From: Burkholderiales bacterium | GTDB lineage: Bacteria; Pseudomonadota; Gammaproteobacteria; Burkholderiales; Burkholderiaceae_C | Length of the DNA: 64,000 nucleotides | Direction: 5' to 3' | Assembly (NCBI GenBank): GCA_026954015.1 | Contig: JAIXLP010000041.1 | Location: 8,606-72,605 of the forward strand | Position numbers and translations under genes: made by a program | Shown: positions 25,950-35,315 of the stretch, piece after piece | Numbering within the stretch: position 1 is the first letter of the stretch | How the letters are laid out: every line of letters begins with the position of its first letter | Notes under the pieces: generated by a model | Told to the model about the DNA's origin: nothing | Seen by the model: the letters and a program-made list of their open reading frames with translations, nothing else | The model's database searches: none

Positions 25950-27905
25950 ATGAGTCTGCTCAACGTGGGCGCGCGCGCGCTGATGGCCAACCAGGTGGCG
26001 CTGCAGACCGCTGGCCACAACATTGCCAACGTCAATGTTGCGGGGTATTCGCGCCAGAGCGTGGCACTGGAGACGGTGGCGGGCCAGTACACCGTCAACG
26101 GCTACATCGGCAAGGGTGTCAACGTCGCCACCGTGCTGCGCAACCATGACGAACTGCTTACGCGCCAGGCGGCGGCGGCGCAGTCGGTGCAGGCGGCCGA
26201 CACCGTGCGCGCGCAGCGCCTGCTGCAGTTGCAGGACGTGTTCAGCGGCGGCACTGAGGGGCTGGGCGCCGCGATCAACGACATGCTCAATTCGCTGGGC
26301 GACGTGGTGGCCTCGCCCACCGACATCACGGCGCGCACCGTCACGCTCACGCGCGCGGACGAAATGGCCGCGCGGATGCGCTCGGCCGCGACGCAGTTGC
26401 AGGAGATCGGCTACGCCGCCAACGAGCAGCTCGCGAGCGATGTGAACCAGGTGAACACGCTCGCGCGCAACATCGCCGCCGTGAACGGCCAGATCGCGAG
26501 CGCACGCGGCAACGGCCAGACGCCGAACGACCTGCTGGACCGGCGCGACCAGCTCATCCGCCAGCTCAACCAGTACGTGCAGACCACGCAGATTGCTGCC
26601 GATGACGGCACGGTGGGCGTGTTCGTCGGTGGCAGCCAGGCGCTCGTGCTTGGCACGACGGCCGCGAGCCTGTCGGTGGGCGCATCCAGACTGTTTCCGG
26701 GCAGTGGGCAGCAGGCGCTGTATTTCACGCCCGCCAACGGCACGCCGATGGAGCTCTCCGCTGGTGTCCTGGGCGGCGGCGAGGTTGCCGGCCTGCTGCA
26801 GTTCGTCAATGGCGATCTGGTCGATGCCGGCAACCAGCTCGGGCGGCTGGCGCTGGGCATAGGCATGGCGATGAACACGCAGCAGGAGCGCGGGCTCACG
26901 CTCGACGGCAACAGTGGCACGCCCTTGTTTGCGGTGCCCGCGGGTGCCTCCGGCTACAGCGACAACCCCGGGACCGTCGGCAGCGTCACGTACACCGACC
27001 CGACGGCGCTGACCGCGTCCGACTACGAGGTGCGCTTCACCTCGCCGCCCGCGGGTGTCGTGGTGCGCGTGTCCGACGGCAAGACCACGAATGTTGGCGA
27101 CTTCACCGCAGGTGTGGCACTCGACGGCCTGAATTTTCAGTTCTCCACACCGGGCGTGGCCGGCGAGCGCGTGCTGTTCCAGCCGTTTGCCGCTGCGGCC
27201 GCCAACATCCGTGCGCTCATCACGTCGCCGCGCGATCTCGCGGCGGCGAATCCGGTCAACGCCGCCATGGGCAGCGCCAACGCGGGCACGCTGCAACTGG
27301 CGTCGCTGCAGGTCACCGGGCCCGGCTACACGCCCCCGCCGCTGGGCGACGCGACGAGTCCACCGGCGTTTCCCGGCGGCATCCAGCTCCGCTTCACCGC
27401 TGCCGGGACGTTCGACGTGCTTGACCGCGGCAGCGCTCCGCCGACCACCTTGGCGACGGGCCTGAGCTACGTGCCCGGCCAGCCCATCACCATCCAGGGA
27501 TGGAGCATCACGCTGCAGGGCACGCCGAAAGCCGGGGACACGGTCACGGTGGGCAACGCCTCCGATCCGCAATACGGAGGCTGGTACACGCGCGACGCGG
27601 GCAACGCGCAGGCGCTCATGGACCTGCGCGATCTGAAGATGTTCGACGAATCCACGCTGTCCGACGGCTACGCGAGTCTCATGGCGCAGGTCGGCACGCG
27701 CACCCAGAGCGCGCAGTACGCGGCGCAGGTGTCGGGCTCGATCGCCGCCAGCCTGGAGGCCGACCGCACCGCTGTCTCGGGCGTCAACCTGGATGAAGAA
27801 GCCGCCAAGCTGATCCAGTACCAGCAGGCCTACCAGGCGTCGGCCAAGGTGCTGCAGATCGCGCAAAACATTTTTGACAGCCTGATCCAGGCGGTGGGCC
27901 GCTGA
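25950..27905 (+). CDS. flgK: Hook-associated protein 1 FlgK
   Basis: 651 residues. The N-terminal motif AGHNIANVNVAGYSRQ and the C-terminus (SGVNLDEEAAKLIQYQQAYQ, then VLQIAQNIFDSLIQAVGR) are diagnostic. First junction protein between hook and filament; FlgN is its chaperone. A large variable middle accounts for the length. flgJ ends 13 bases upstream and flgL starts 57 bases downstream. Confidence 0.97.
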   Translation: MSLLNVGARALMANQVALQTAGHNIANVNVAGYSRQSVALETVAGQYTVNGYIGKGVNVATVLRNHDELLTRQAAAAQSVQAADTVRAQRLLQLQDVFSGGTEGLGAAINDMLNSLGDVVASPTDITARTVTLTRADEMAARMRSAATQLQEIGYAANEQLASDVNQVNTLARNIAAVNGQIASARGNGQTPNDLLDRRDQLIRQLNQYVQTTQIAADDGTVGVFVGGSQALVLGTTAASLSVGASRLFPGSGQQALYFTPANGTPMELSAGVLGGGEVAGLLQFVNGDLVDAGNQLGRLALGIGMAMNTQQERGLTLDGNSGTPLFAVPAGASGYSDNPGTVGSVTYTDPTALTASDYEVRFTSPPAGVVVRVSDGKTTNVGDFTAGVALDGLNFQFSTPGVAGERVLFQPFAAAAANIRALITSPRDLAAANPVNAAMGSANAGTLQLASLQVTGPGYTPPPLGDATSPPAFPGGIQLRFTAAGTFDVLDRGSAPPTTLATGLSYVPGQPITIQGWSITLQGTPKAGDTVTVGNASDPQYGGWYTRDAGNAQALMDLRDLKMFDESTLSDGYASLMAQVGTRTQSAQYAAQVSGSIAASLEADRTAVSGVNLDEEAAKLIQYQQAYQASAKVLQIAQNIFDSLIQAVGR

Positions 27906-27962
27906 GGTGCGCGATGGTGCGATGGTCTCGTGCACCCTCAAGCGTCGCACACGAAGGAGTGA

Positions 27963-29225
27963 GTGATGGGTGACAGCTACTACCGCGTGAGCACCGCCAA
28001 CCTCTACGACGGCACGGTGCGCAACCTGCAGGCGCGTCAGAAGTCGCTGGCCAGTCTGCAGGAGAACCTGAGCACCGGCAAGCGCGTGGTGCGGCCAAGC
28101 GACGACCCGGTGGCGGCGGCACAGGCCGAGCGCGCGCTCACGCGCCTGTCGCGCTTGCAGAGCGAACAGCGCCAGCTCGAGGTGCAGCGCGCCAACGTGG
28201 CGCAGGCCGAATCCACGCTGGGCGATGCGATCGACCTGGTGCAGCAGATCCGTGAAACCGTCGTCGCGGCCGGTGGCGGCACGCTGACGCAGGTGGATCG
28301 TCAGACCTACGCGTCGCAACTGCAGAGCCTGCAGGATCAGCTCAAGGACGTGATCAACCGTAAGGACGCCAACGGCGTACCGTTGCTGGGCGCGTTGGGC
28401 AGTGCGCTCGAGCCCTTCGCCGGCCCGCTTGCCGGCAGCCCCGACTACCTCTACAACGGCCTTGCGGGGCAGGCCAGCAGCACGGGCGACGCGGTCGCCT
28501 CTCGCCTTGACGGTCATGCGGCGCTGATGTTTGACCCGGTGCGCGACGGCGTGTATGGCGCAACGCTCGTGCGGGGCGATCCGTCAAGCTCGCTGCTTTC
28601 CAGCGCCATCCAGACTTCGCATCTGCAGACCCTCGACGGCGCAAGTTACGCGCTGCAGGTGACGACGGTGAACACCACGGGCGGCACGACTTCGGTCGAC
28701 TACACGCTCACCCGCACGGCGCACGACGGCACGGTGACGACGAGCACCGGCAGCACGGCGCCGGTGCGTGACGGTCAGCCCATGCCGGTTGCGATCAGCG
28801 AGGGCGCGGACACGGTCATGCAGTTCACGCTTGAAGGCACGCCTGCGATCGGCGACACCCTCACGCTCGCGCCGAGCACCAGCCTGATGGGCAGCGTGCA
28901 GGATGCGATCCGCGGCATCGCTGGCGCGGGCGATTCCGCGGCCGCGGCGCAGGTCACCAACCAGGCGCTCGCGCAGATCGATGCGGGTCTGCAGCGTCTG
29001 AGCAGCGTGCGCGGCTACGCGGGCGAACTGCTCAACCGCGTTGACCGCATCTCGGGCGCGCAGGAACAGCGCTCCATCCAGCTCGAGGCCGACCGCTCGC
29101 GCGCCGAGGACCTGGACATGGTGCAGGGCCTGTCGGATTTCCAGAACGCGAGCGTAGCCTACGAGGCGGCACTCAAGTCCTATGCGCAGGTGCAGCGCCT
29201 GTCGCTGTTCGATTACCTGGGCTGA
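27963..29225 (+). CDS. flgL: Hook-associated protein 3 FlgL
   Basis: 420 residues with AAGGAG 7 bases upstream. The flagellin-like N-terminal helix (LQARQKSLASLQENLSTGKR, then PSDDP) and C-terminal helix (FQNASVAYEAALKSYAQVQR, ending SLFDYLG) are clear. Second junction protein. It ends the rod/hook operon; an HDOD gene follows after 72 bases. Confidence 0.97.
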   Translation: MMGDSYYRVSTANLYDGTVRNLQARQKSLASLQENLSTGKRVVRPSDDPVAAAQAERALTRLSRLQSEQRQLEVQRANVAQAESTLGDAIDLVQQIRETVVAAGGGTLTQVDRQTYASQLQSLQDQLKDVINRKDANGVPLLGALGSALEPFAGPLAGSPDYLYNGLAGQASSTGDAVASRLDGHAALMFDPVRDGVYGATLVRGDPSSSLLSSAIQTSHLQTLDGASYALQVTTVNTTGGTTSVDYTLTRTAHDGTVTTSTGSTAPVRDGQPMPVAISEGADTVMQFTLEGTPAIGDTLTLAPSTSLMGSVQDAIRGIAGAGDSAAAAQVTNQALAQIDAGLQRLSSVRGYAGELLNRVDRISGAQEQRSIQLEADRSRAEDLDMVQGLSDFQNASVAYEAALKSYAQVQRLSLFDYLG

Positions 29226-29297
29226 CGATGGGCTCGTCGCATGGTTTCGGTATAGGGTGGCCGGGGCCAGCGCCGGCGTTTGCGTGATCCAACGTCC

Positions 29298-30530
29298 ATG
29301 GTGCAATCGGTTCTAGGCAGTCTCACGCTCGGGTACCGCCCGCTGTGGAATGCGGCGCGGCGCCTCGCCGGGGTGCAGCTCTTCGTGCACGACGACGATG
29401 GCGGCCAGGCTGATGCGCTGCACCTGCTGCGCACGATAGACGAGCTCTGGAGCGCGAGCTCACCGCCGCTGCTGCTCGCGCCGCGTTCGCAGCGCATCCT
29501 CGCGGACTGGCTCGGGCACGCGCCGCCGGGCTCGCCGCCGATCGAGGTGCGCGACGCCTGGCTTGCCGACCCTGCCACGCTCGCGCTCGCGCGCGCGGCG
29601 CACCGGCGCGGGCTCAAGCTCGTCTGGCGCGGGCCGCTTGCGCGCCTGCCTGAACCCGAGGTGGCGGGGCTCTTCGACACCAGCCTGCTCGGCGTGGCGA
29701 CGAGCGACGCGGTGGCCGCGCTGCAGATGGCGCGCGGGCCACGCACCGGCGCGTCCGCGCCCGTGAACCCGGTCTTCGCGGGGCAGATCTACGAAGACGT
29801 TGCAAGCCGCGCGCTGCTCACGCACTGCCTGGATACCAGTGGTGCGCTGGCGCTGGCCGGCTGGCCCACGGAGGACGTGTTGCACAGCCTGCGCCACCAG
29901 TTACAGCAGCCCGCGCATGAGGTGGTGCTGCGGCTGCTCAAGGCGATCGACGACGAGCAATCCATCGACCGCTTCGAGCAGGTGCTGGGGCAGGACCCGC
30001 TGCTCGCCTACCGCTTCATGAACTACACCAATTCGGCCGCGCTGGGCCTGCGCACCGGCGTCAGTTCGCTGCGCCGCGGGCTCGTGATGATGGGCTACAA
30101 CTCGATCCGCCGCTGGCTGGGCGACCAGCTGCCCGGCGCCTCGACCGAGCCCGACCTGCGCCCGGTGCGCGAATCCATGGTGCTGCGCGCGCGGCTGGCC
30201 GAACAGCTCATCCAGGCGGGCGCGGGCAAGGAACTGCGCAGCGAGGTCTATCTGTGCTCGCTGTTTTCACAGCTGGATCTGCTGCTCGGGGAACCGCTGG
30301 GCACGATCCTGCGACGCCTGCCGCTTTCCGATCGCGTGTACGACGCCGCGGTGCAGCATGACGGGCCGTATGCCGCGAGCCTGGACGTGGCAGCGGCGCT
30401 GGAGGGCGACGACGTCGCCGTGCTGCGCCAGCTGTGCAAGCGCCACGAACTCGAACGCGAGCACGTGAACCGTTCGCTGCTGCAGATGCTGCGTGCGCTT
30501 GCCCCCGCCGCCGACGCGCAGGGTGCATGA
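29298..30530 (+). CDS. HDOD-domain protein with degenerate EAL-like N-terminus
   Basis: 410 residues from the ATG at 29298 (a TTG at 29280 is possible). The C-terminal half (about 190-385) is an HDOD domain (LLKAIDDEQSIDRFEQVLGQ, DPLLAYRFMNYTNSA, then SLRRGLVMMGYNSIRRW). The N-terminal half resembles the EAL-fold part of YuxH-type proteins but lacks the catalytic EAL signature, so it should not hydrolyse cyclic di-GMP. Such proteins are thought to be signalling adaptors. Its position just behind flgL suggests a link to motility, but that is inference. Confidence 0.82.
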   Translation: MVQSVLGSLTLGYRPLWNAARRLAGVQLFVHDDDGGQADALHLLRTIDELWSASSPPLLLAPRSQRILADWLGHAPPGSPPIEVRDAWLADPATLALARAAHRRGLKLVWRGPLARLPEPEVAGLFDTSLLGVATSDAVAALQMARGPRTGASAPVNPVFAGQIYEDVASRALLTHCLDTSGALALAGWPTEDVLHSLRHQLQQPAHEVVLRLLKAIDDEQSIDRFEQVLGQDPLLAYRFMNYTNSAALGLRTGVSSLRRGLVMMGYNSIRRWLGDQLPGASTEPDLRPVRESMVLRARLAEQLIQAGAGKELRSEVYLCSLFSQLDLLLGEPLGTILRRLPLSDRVYDAAVQHDGPYAASLDVAAALEGDDVAVLRQLCKRHELEREHVNRSLLQMLRALAPAADAQGA

Positions 30531-30551
30531 TCACTCCCTCGAAGGAGTGTC

Positions 30552-32015
30552 ATGCCCATGTCCCGATCTACCACCCTGGCGGCCACGCCGCTGTCGCGCC
30601 TGCTCGGTTGCCGCGCGCCGCTGATCCTCGCGGGCATGGGCGGGGTGGCGCGCTCCGAGCTCGTGGCGGCGGTGAGCGGCTACGGGGGATTCGGCTTTCT
30701 CGGCATGGTGCGCGAGCCGCTGGCGCTGCTCGAGCGCGAGGTGGCGCGGGTGCGCGCGCTCACCGACGCACCCTTCGGCGTGAACCTGATACCGGCGGGC
30801 ACGCCGCGGGCGCTGCTGCGCTCGCAGGTGGATGCGTGCATTGCGCTCGGGGTGCCCGCGGTCGAACTGTTCTGGGATGTGGACGAGGGGGTCGTGGCGC
30901 GGTTGCGCGCCGCCGGCATCACCGTGCTCTACCAGGTGGGGTCGGCGCGCGACGCGCTGCACGCGCAGGCCGCGGGCGCGCACGCGGTCATCGCGCAGGG
31001 CGTGGAGGCAGGTGGGCACGTCTGGGGTCGCCAGCCGCTGGAGGCGCTGCTCGACGAGGTGCTGGGCTGCGTGAGCGTGCCGGTGGCCGCCGCCGGCGGG
31101 CTTGCGGACGGGCGCAGCGTGGGGCGGGTGCTGGCGCGCGGGGCGCAGGCGGTGGTGCTGGGCACGGCGCTGATCGCAACCGACGAATCGTTCGCCCACG
31201 ACGTGCACAAGCGCATCCTCGTGGCGGGCAAGGCCGATGCAACGCTGCTCACCGAGGATTTTCACGTGAACTGGCCGCCGCATGCGGCGGTGCGCGTACT
31301 GCCCAACGCGGTCACGCGCGGCGAGCGCGGCGACCCGTACACCAGCGCGCCGCAGGTGATAGGCGAGGAAGAAGGGCGGCCGGTTTACCTGTTCAGCACC
31401 GACTCGCCGCTGCGCTCGATGACCGGCGACCTCGAGGCCATGGCGCTGTACGCCGGCCGTGGCGTGGATGCCGTCGACGCCATCGAACCCGCGGCGCAGC
31501 GCCTGGCGCGCATCGAGCGCGAGGCAGCGGCGCACCTGCGCCTCGTCGCCGATGCGCCCGAGCCGCTTGCGTCGCCCGTGTGCTACGCCGGGCAGGCGCG
31601 CGAGGCCGAGCGTGCGCCGCTGATCGCGCAGCTGGTGGCCTTGCTGGCGGATGAGCGCGCGCTCGCGCGCGTGCTCGCCGAGACGCGCGCGCAGGTGCTG
31701 GATGCGCCGCTGCGCACGTTCGCGGACGTTGCCCTTGCAGCGCAGACCCGCGGGTGCGGCACGCTCGTGCGGGCGCTGCGCGCGCTCGATGCCGCGCCCG
31801 ATCCAGCCACGGGCGAGCCGTATGCGCAGGCGATGGCGCTGCGCGACCCGCGCGAGCGCCTGGCGCTGGCCGCGCGCTGGCGTGGGGCGTGGCAGGCGCG
31901 CTGGCAGGCGCTCGAAGCGGCGCTGGACGATGCGCAGGCGCGCGACGACTGGCAGCAGGCCGTGCGTGCGCACGAGGCGGTGCTGCAGGAATGGCGCTGG
32001 GTCGGCCCCGTATAG
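30552..32015 (+). CDS. Nitronate monooxygenase-family flavoprotein with C-terminal extension
   Basis: 487 residues, AAGGAG 5-6 bases upstream. Residues about 10-340 form an FMN-binding TIM barrel of the nitronate monooxygenase (2-nitropropane dioxygenase) family, with APLILAGMGGVA, the QGVEAGGHVWG motif and AAGGLADGRSVGRVLARGA. The family oxidises alkyl nitronates, but true substrates are often unknown. Residues about 350-487, after SPVCYAGQ, are helical and resemble the DUF6306-type ferritin-like domain seen in some members; that part is from memory of the pattern. The next gene, lysE-like, starts 29 bases later. Confidence 0.82.
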   Translation: MPMSRSTTLAATPLSRLLGCRAPLILAGMGGVARSELVAAVSGYGGFGFLGMVREPLALLEREVARVRALTDAPFGVNLIPAGTPRALLRSQVDACIALGVPAVELFWDVDEGVVARLRAAGITVLYQVGSARDALHAQAAGAHAVIAQGVEAGGHVWGRQPLEALLDEVLGCVSVPVAAAGGLADGRSVGRVLARGAQAVVLGTALIATDESFAHDVHKRILVAGKADATLLTEDFHVNWPPHAAVRVLPNAVTRGERGDPYTSAPQVIGEEEGRPVYLFSTDSPLRSMTGDLEAMALYAGRGVDAVDAIEPAAQRLARIEREAAAHLRLVADAPEPLASPVCYAGQAREAERAPLIAQLVALLADERALARVLAETRAQVLDAPLRTFADVALAAQTRGCGTLVRALRALDAAPDPATGEPYAQAMALRDPRERLALAARWRGAWQARWQALEAALDDAQARDDWQQAVRAHEAVLQEWRWVGPV

Positions 32016-32044
32016 TGCGCGCTTGGCCTGCTGCCTGTCCCCCC

Positions 32045-32644
32045 ATGCCCCTGGCTGAATTCACCGCGCTGCTGCTGCTGGCGACCGCCATGAGCTTCAC
32101 GCCTGGCCCCAATACGTCGCTGGCCACCGCGATTGCGGCCAACCGCGGCCTGCGGCCTGCGCTGCGCTTCGTGCTGGCGGTTCCCGTGGGCTGGTGCCTG
32201 ATGCTGCTGTTGTGCGGCGCGGGGCTGGGTGCCGCGGTGGTGGCGATCCCGGCGCTGCGCTGGGCCATCAAGGCCCTGGGCATCGCCTATCTGCTGTGGC
32301 TCGCGTGGCGCCTCGCGCAATCGGCGCGGCTCGCGCAGGCCGATGCCTCGCACTTGTCCGTCGGCTTCTGGGAGGGTGTGGCGCTGCAGTTCGTCAACAT
32401 CAAGGCGTGGCTCATGCTGCTGGCGATCGTCGCGAGCTGGATCATCGGCCGCAGCGACGGCGCGCAGCGCATGCTGCTGGTGGTGCCGGTGATGGCGGGC
32501 TTCGCGTTCGCGAGCAATTTCGCCTACGCGGCGGTGGGCGCGATGCTGCGCGGCTGGCTTGCGCAGGGCGCGCGGCTGTTGTGGTTCAACCGCGTGATGG
32601 CGCTGGTCCTGGCCGTGACCGCGCTGTGGATGATCGCGGCGTAG
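32045..32644 (+). CDS. LysE/RhtB-family amino-acid exporter
   Basis: 199 residues starting MPLAEFTALLLLATAMSFTP. The family motif FTPGPNTSLATAIAANRG is at about residues 18-35 and five to six hydrophobic helices span the protein. Members export amino acids such as threonine, homoserine, lysine or leucine; the substrate here cannot be told. A TATAGT box at 32013-32018 could be its promoter. The upstream frame stays open inside the previous gene but has no membrane character, so this ATG is chosen. Confidence 0.9.
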   Translation: MPLAEFTALLLLATAMSFTPGPNTSLATAIAANRGLRPALRFVLAVPVGWCLMLLLCGAGLGAAVVAIPALRWAIKALGIAYLLWLAWRLAQSARLAQADASHLSVGFWEGVALQFVNIKAWLMLLAIVASWIIGRSDGAQRMLLVVPVMAGFAFASNFAYAAVGAMLRGWLAQGARLLWFNRVMALVLAVTALWMIAA

Positions 32645-32699
32645 CGCGCGTCACGGCGGGGACACGCCCGGCGGTGGCGTTTCACGAGAATCGCCGGCC

Positions 32700-33371
32700 A
32701 TGGGAGTCGTGTATCTCGTGCGCCATGGTCAGGCCTCGTTGGGTGCGGCCGACTACGACCGGCTGGCGGAACGTGGCCAGGTGCAGGCGCAGCGCCTGGG
32801 GGCCTACTGGCAGGCGCGCGGCCGCTGTTTCGACGCGGTTTACACCGGCACGCTGCAGCGCCATGCGCAGACGCTCGCGGGCATCGTCGCGGCGCTGCCC
32901 GATCTGCCGCCCGCGTGCGTGCGCCCCGAGCTCGACGAATACGACAGCGCGGCGCTGATCCGCGCCATCCACCCCGGGCCGCTGGCCCGCGTCGATACGC
33001 CCGAACGCGCGCGTGCGCACTTCCGGCTGCTGTGCGATGCGCTCGCGCAGTGGATGGCCGGGACGATCAGCCCGGAAGGCATGCCCGACTGGGATGATTT
33101 CGCCAGCGGCGTGCGCACGCTGCTCGACGAGGTGCGGCGCACGCATGCGGATGGGCAGGTGCTCGTGGTCTCCAGCGGCGGGCCGATCGCGACCGCGGTG
33201 GCGCAGGTGCTTGGCGTCACGCCCGAAGTCGGCATTGCGCTGAACATGCGGCTGCGCAACAGCTCGGTGAGCGAGCTCAGCGTGAGCCCGCGGCGCATGA
33301 TGCTGCAGACCTTCAACACGCTGGCGCACCTGAGCGCGCCCGGCGACGAAGCGCTCGTCACGTACGCCTGA
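32700..33371 (+). CDS. Histidine phosphatase family protein
   Basis: 223 residues with the catalytic LVRHGQAS near the N-terminus (histidine 9) and the second conserved region VVSSGGPIATAVAQVLG at about 161-177, where the second histidine of the family is replaced by serine/glycine. It belongs to the phosphoglycerate-mutase-like superfamily, but whether it is active on a phosphoester is uncertain. It begins 55 bases after the LysE-like gene. Confidence 0.88.
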   Translation: MGVVYLVRHGQASLGAADYDRLAERGQVQAQRLGAYWQARGRCFDAVYTGTLQRHAQTLAGIVAALPDLPPACVRPELDEYDSAALIRAIHPGPLARVDTPERARAHFRLLCDALAQWMAGTISPEGMPDWDDFASGVRTLLDEVRRTHADGQVLVVSSGGPIATAVAQVLGVTPEVGIALNMRLRNSSVSELSVSPRRMMLQTFNTLAHLSAPGDEALVTYA

Positions 33372-33413
33372 TGCGGCGTCGCCCTGAAGGCAAGACCGCG
33401 TGCTGGCGCGGCG

Positions 33414-34244
33414 TCACGCGGCAGGCGGCGGCGCCACGGTGGAGGGCGCCAGCGCGTGCAGCTCGGTGAGCAGTTGCGCCAGCGCCGCGCCTGCCGCTTC
33501 CACCATCTGGCGACCCTGGTCGGCGCTGGCGGATGCGGCGTCGCCCACGGCGCCGCTTGCGTGGTAGTCCTCGATGGCCCAGCCCATCTTGGCGCTCCTG
33601 CCGTTGCCGAGGATCGCGTAGCGTTCGGCGCGTTCCTGCGAGCTCGACCGCCAGTCGCGCGCATGCTCCATGTGCACCGTGTGCGGCGCCAGGTGCAGCA
33701 TCATCGAGGTCTCGATTGCGCCGCCGTGGATGCCGAATCGGTGCTCCTCGGCGGAAAAGAGCGCCTGCACCGCGTCCGGCAGCGGCAGGTTGAACCAGCT
33801 GCAGCTGTAGACCAGCAGGCCGTGGCGCTGGCGCAGCGTGCGCGCAGCGATGTCCATGGGCGCGACGTTGCCGCCGTGGCCGTTGAGCAGCAGCAGCTTT
33901 GTGATGCCCGCGCGCGCCACCGCGGCGCCGATTTCGCACCAGAGTGCCAGCAGCGTCTCGGGCGCGAGCGTGAGCGTGCCGGGGTAGGACAGGTGCTCGG
34001 TCGACAGGCCTATGGCCTGCATCGGCAGCACCAGTACCGGAAGCTCCCGTGCAAGCCGTGGCAGCGCGGCGTCGATCACGCCCTGCAGCAGCAGCGCATC
34101 GACGTTGAGCGGCAGGTGCGGCCCGTGCTGCTCCACCGCCGCCACCGGCAGCACGGCCACCGCGCGCGCCGCGTCGCCGCTGGCGCGCGCGGCCGTGAAA
34201 TCACGGGTGGAAAGCTCGGCCCAAAGGCGCGTGGGGTAGGGCAT
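33414..34244 (-). CDS. Creatininase-family amidohydrolase
   Basis: 276 residues. Metal-binding motifs of the family are present: PVAAVEQHGPHLPLNVDAL (E, H, D ligands), NGHGGN and HGGAIETSMML. The family includes creatinine amidohydrolase, formamide-forming deformylases and the MftE peptidase, so the substrate is open. Small proline/alanine-rich C-terminal tail. It converges with the histidine phosphatase across 42 bases, with no clear terminator. Confidence 0.88.
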   Translation of the reverse strand: MPYPTRLWAELSTRDFTAARASGDAARAVAVLPVAAVEQHGPHLPLNVDALLLQGVIDAALPRLARELPVLVLPMQAIGLSTEHLSYPGTLTLAPETLLALWCEIGAAVARAGITKLLLLNGHGGNVAPMDIAARTLRQRHGLLVYSCSWFNLPLPDAVQALFSAEEHRFGIHGGAIETSMMLHLAPHTVHMEHARDWRSSSQERAERYAILGNGRSAKMGWAIEDYHASGAVGDAASASADQGRQMVEAAGAALAQLLTELHALAPSTVAPPPAA

Positions 34245-34267
34245 GCGGCTATGGTAGCGGCGCGCGT

Positions 34268-34762
34268 TCAGCGGTGCGAGCCTGCGTGCTGCATGGCGCC
34301 CGGCGGCGTGGTGCCTGCTGAGGCGCCGGTGCGTACCGGCACCTGCAGCGTGCGCGTGAACTGCGCGCCCTTGGCGTCGGTGAGCCGCAGCGTGAGCGCG
34401 ACGGTGCTGCCCGCCGCAAGCGCCTGCTTCAGATCCATCAGCATCAGGTGGTAGCCCCCGGGGGCGAGTGCCACGCGCTGGTGCGCGGGCAGCGCGAGCG
34501 CGGGGATGGCGCTCATGTGCATGGTGTTGCCTTCCAGCTTCATTTCATGCACCTCGGCCACGCCCGCCACGGGGGTGGAGACGCCGACGAGTTGGAGATC
34601 CTGCGGCGCTTGCAGCGTCATGTACGCGCCGGTGCCGCCCTGGCCCGGCACGGTCGCGCGCACCCAGGCGCCGCTGACCTCCACCGGGGCTTCCTGCGCG
34701 AACGCGCCGAGGCCACAGCACAGCAGCGCGGCCGCGGCCGCGCGAAAAACGAGGGATGACAT
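34268..34762 (-). CDS. pcuC: Periplasmic copper chaperone, PCu(A)C family
   Basis: 164 residues from the ATG at 34762, with GGAG 11 bases upstream. A signal peptide ends near FAQ. The copper-ligand pattern runs from VHEMKLEGNTMHMSAIP to GGYHLMLMD, giving the H-M ... M ... H-x-M set of the family. These periplasmic proteins carry Cu(I), often to cytochrome oxidase. It follows the DUF2946 gene on the same strand, opposite a DsbD/ScsB-like gene. Confidence 0.92.
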   Translation of the reverse strand: MSSLVFRAAAAALLCCGLGAFAQEAPVEVSGAWVRATVPGQGGTGAYMTLQAPQDLQLVGVSTPVAGVAEVHEMKLEGNTMHMSAIPALALPAHQRVALAPGGYHLMLMDLKQALAAGSTVALTLRLTDAKGAQFTRTLQVPVRTGASAGTTPPGAMQHAGSHR

Positions 34763-34821
34763 GGTGTTCTTGCTCCGAAAAGAAAAAGAGGTGCGCCAAC
34801 GTGGCGCGGCCAGGGGTCTTT

Positions 34822-35181
34822 TCAGAGTGCGGGCGGCCCGCGCACCGGCGGCACGGCCACGCCCCGCGCGGTCGGCGACGCGTGCGCGGCGGGTTGCAGC
34901 AGGTAGGAGAGGAACGCGGCCGTGGCAGGCGGCCCTGGCCACAACGGCGGTGGCGGCGCCGTCGGCAGGCACATCGGGCAGTTCAGGTGCTGCCCGCCGG
35001 GAGCGGTGCCGGCGGCGGGCAGCAGCGTCGCGGGGCCTGCGCTGGTGCAGATGTCCTGCAGCGCCGTGGGCAGGGCCCAGGACGCTGCGGCCGCCGCGCC
35101 CAGCGTGAGCGCGAACCACGCCAGCACCGCGCGGCCCAGCAGGCCGGCGGCGTTGTGGCGAAGGCGTGCGAATGGCGACAT
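34822..35181 (-). CDS. DUF2946-family small exported protein
   Basis: 119 residues from the ATG at 35181 (an ATG at 35196 is an alternative). One hydrophobic segment (about 20-37) leads to a periplasmic part with LQDICTS and HLNCPMCLP, the cysteine/histidine pattern of DUF2946. Members are often near copper genes; the neighbour here is pcuC, 59 bases downstream. The C/H residues suggest metal binding, which is inference. It diverges from the dsbD-like gene across 134 bases. Confidence 0.78.
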   Translation of the reverse strand: MSPFARLRHNAAGLLGRAVLAWFALTLGAAAAASWALPTALQDICTSAGPATLLPAAGTAPGGQHLNCPMCLPTAPPPPLWPGPPATAAFLSYLLQPAAHASPTARGVAVPPVRGPPAL

Positions 35182-35315
35182 GGCGGCGCGGGCCATGATA
35201 GCAAGGCGGATGCGCGCGCCGGGGCGAACCGTTACGATGCGGCCCCTTCCTGCGCATCGGCGTGGCAGGTACTGCCCGGAACCAAACGACCGGGGCGCCG
35301 CTCCCACGTAACGCC

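Noticed and set aside
25761-28517. A minus-strand frame of about 918 codons
   Set aside because: It is antisense to flgJ-flgK-flgL. Arginine/histidine-rich composition is typical of shadow frames in GC-rich DNA.
33172-33195. A frameshift explaining the missing second histidine in the 32700 phosphatase
   Set aside because: The frame and length are normal on both sides of GGPIATAVAQVLG; substitution rather than sequence error is the simpler reading.
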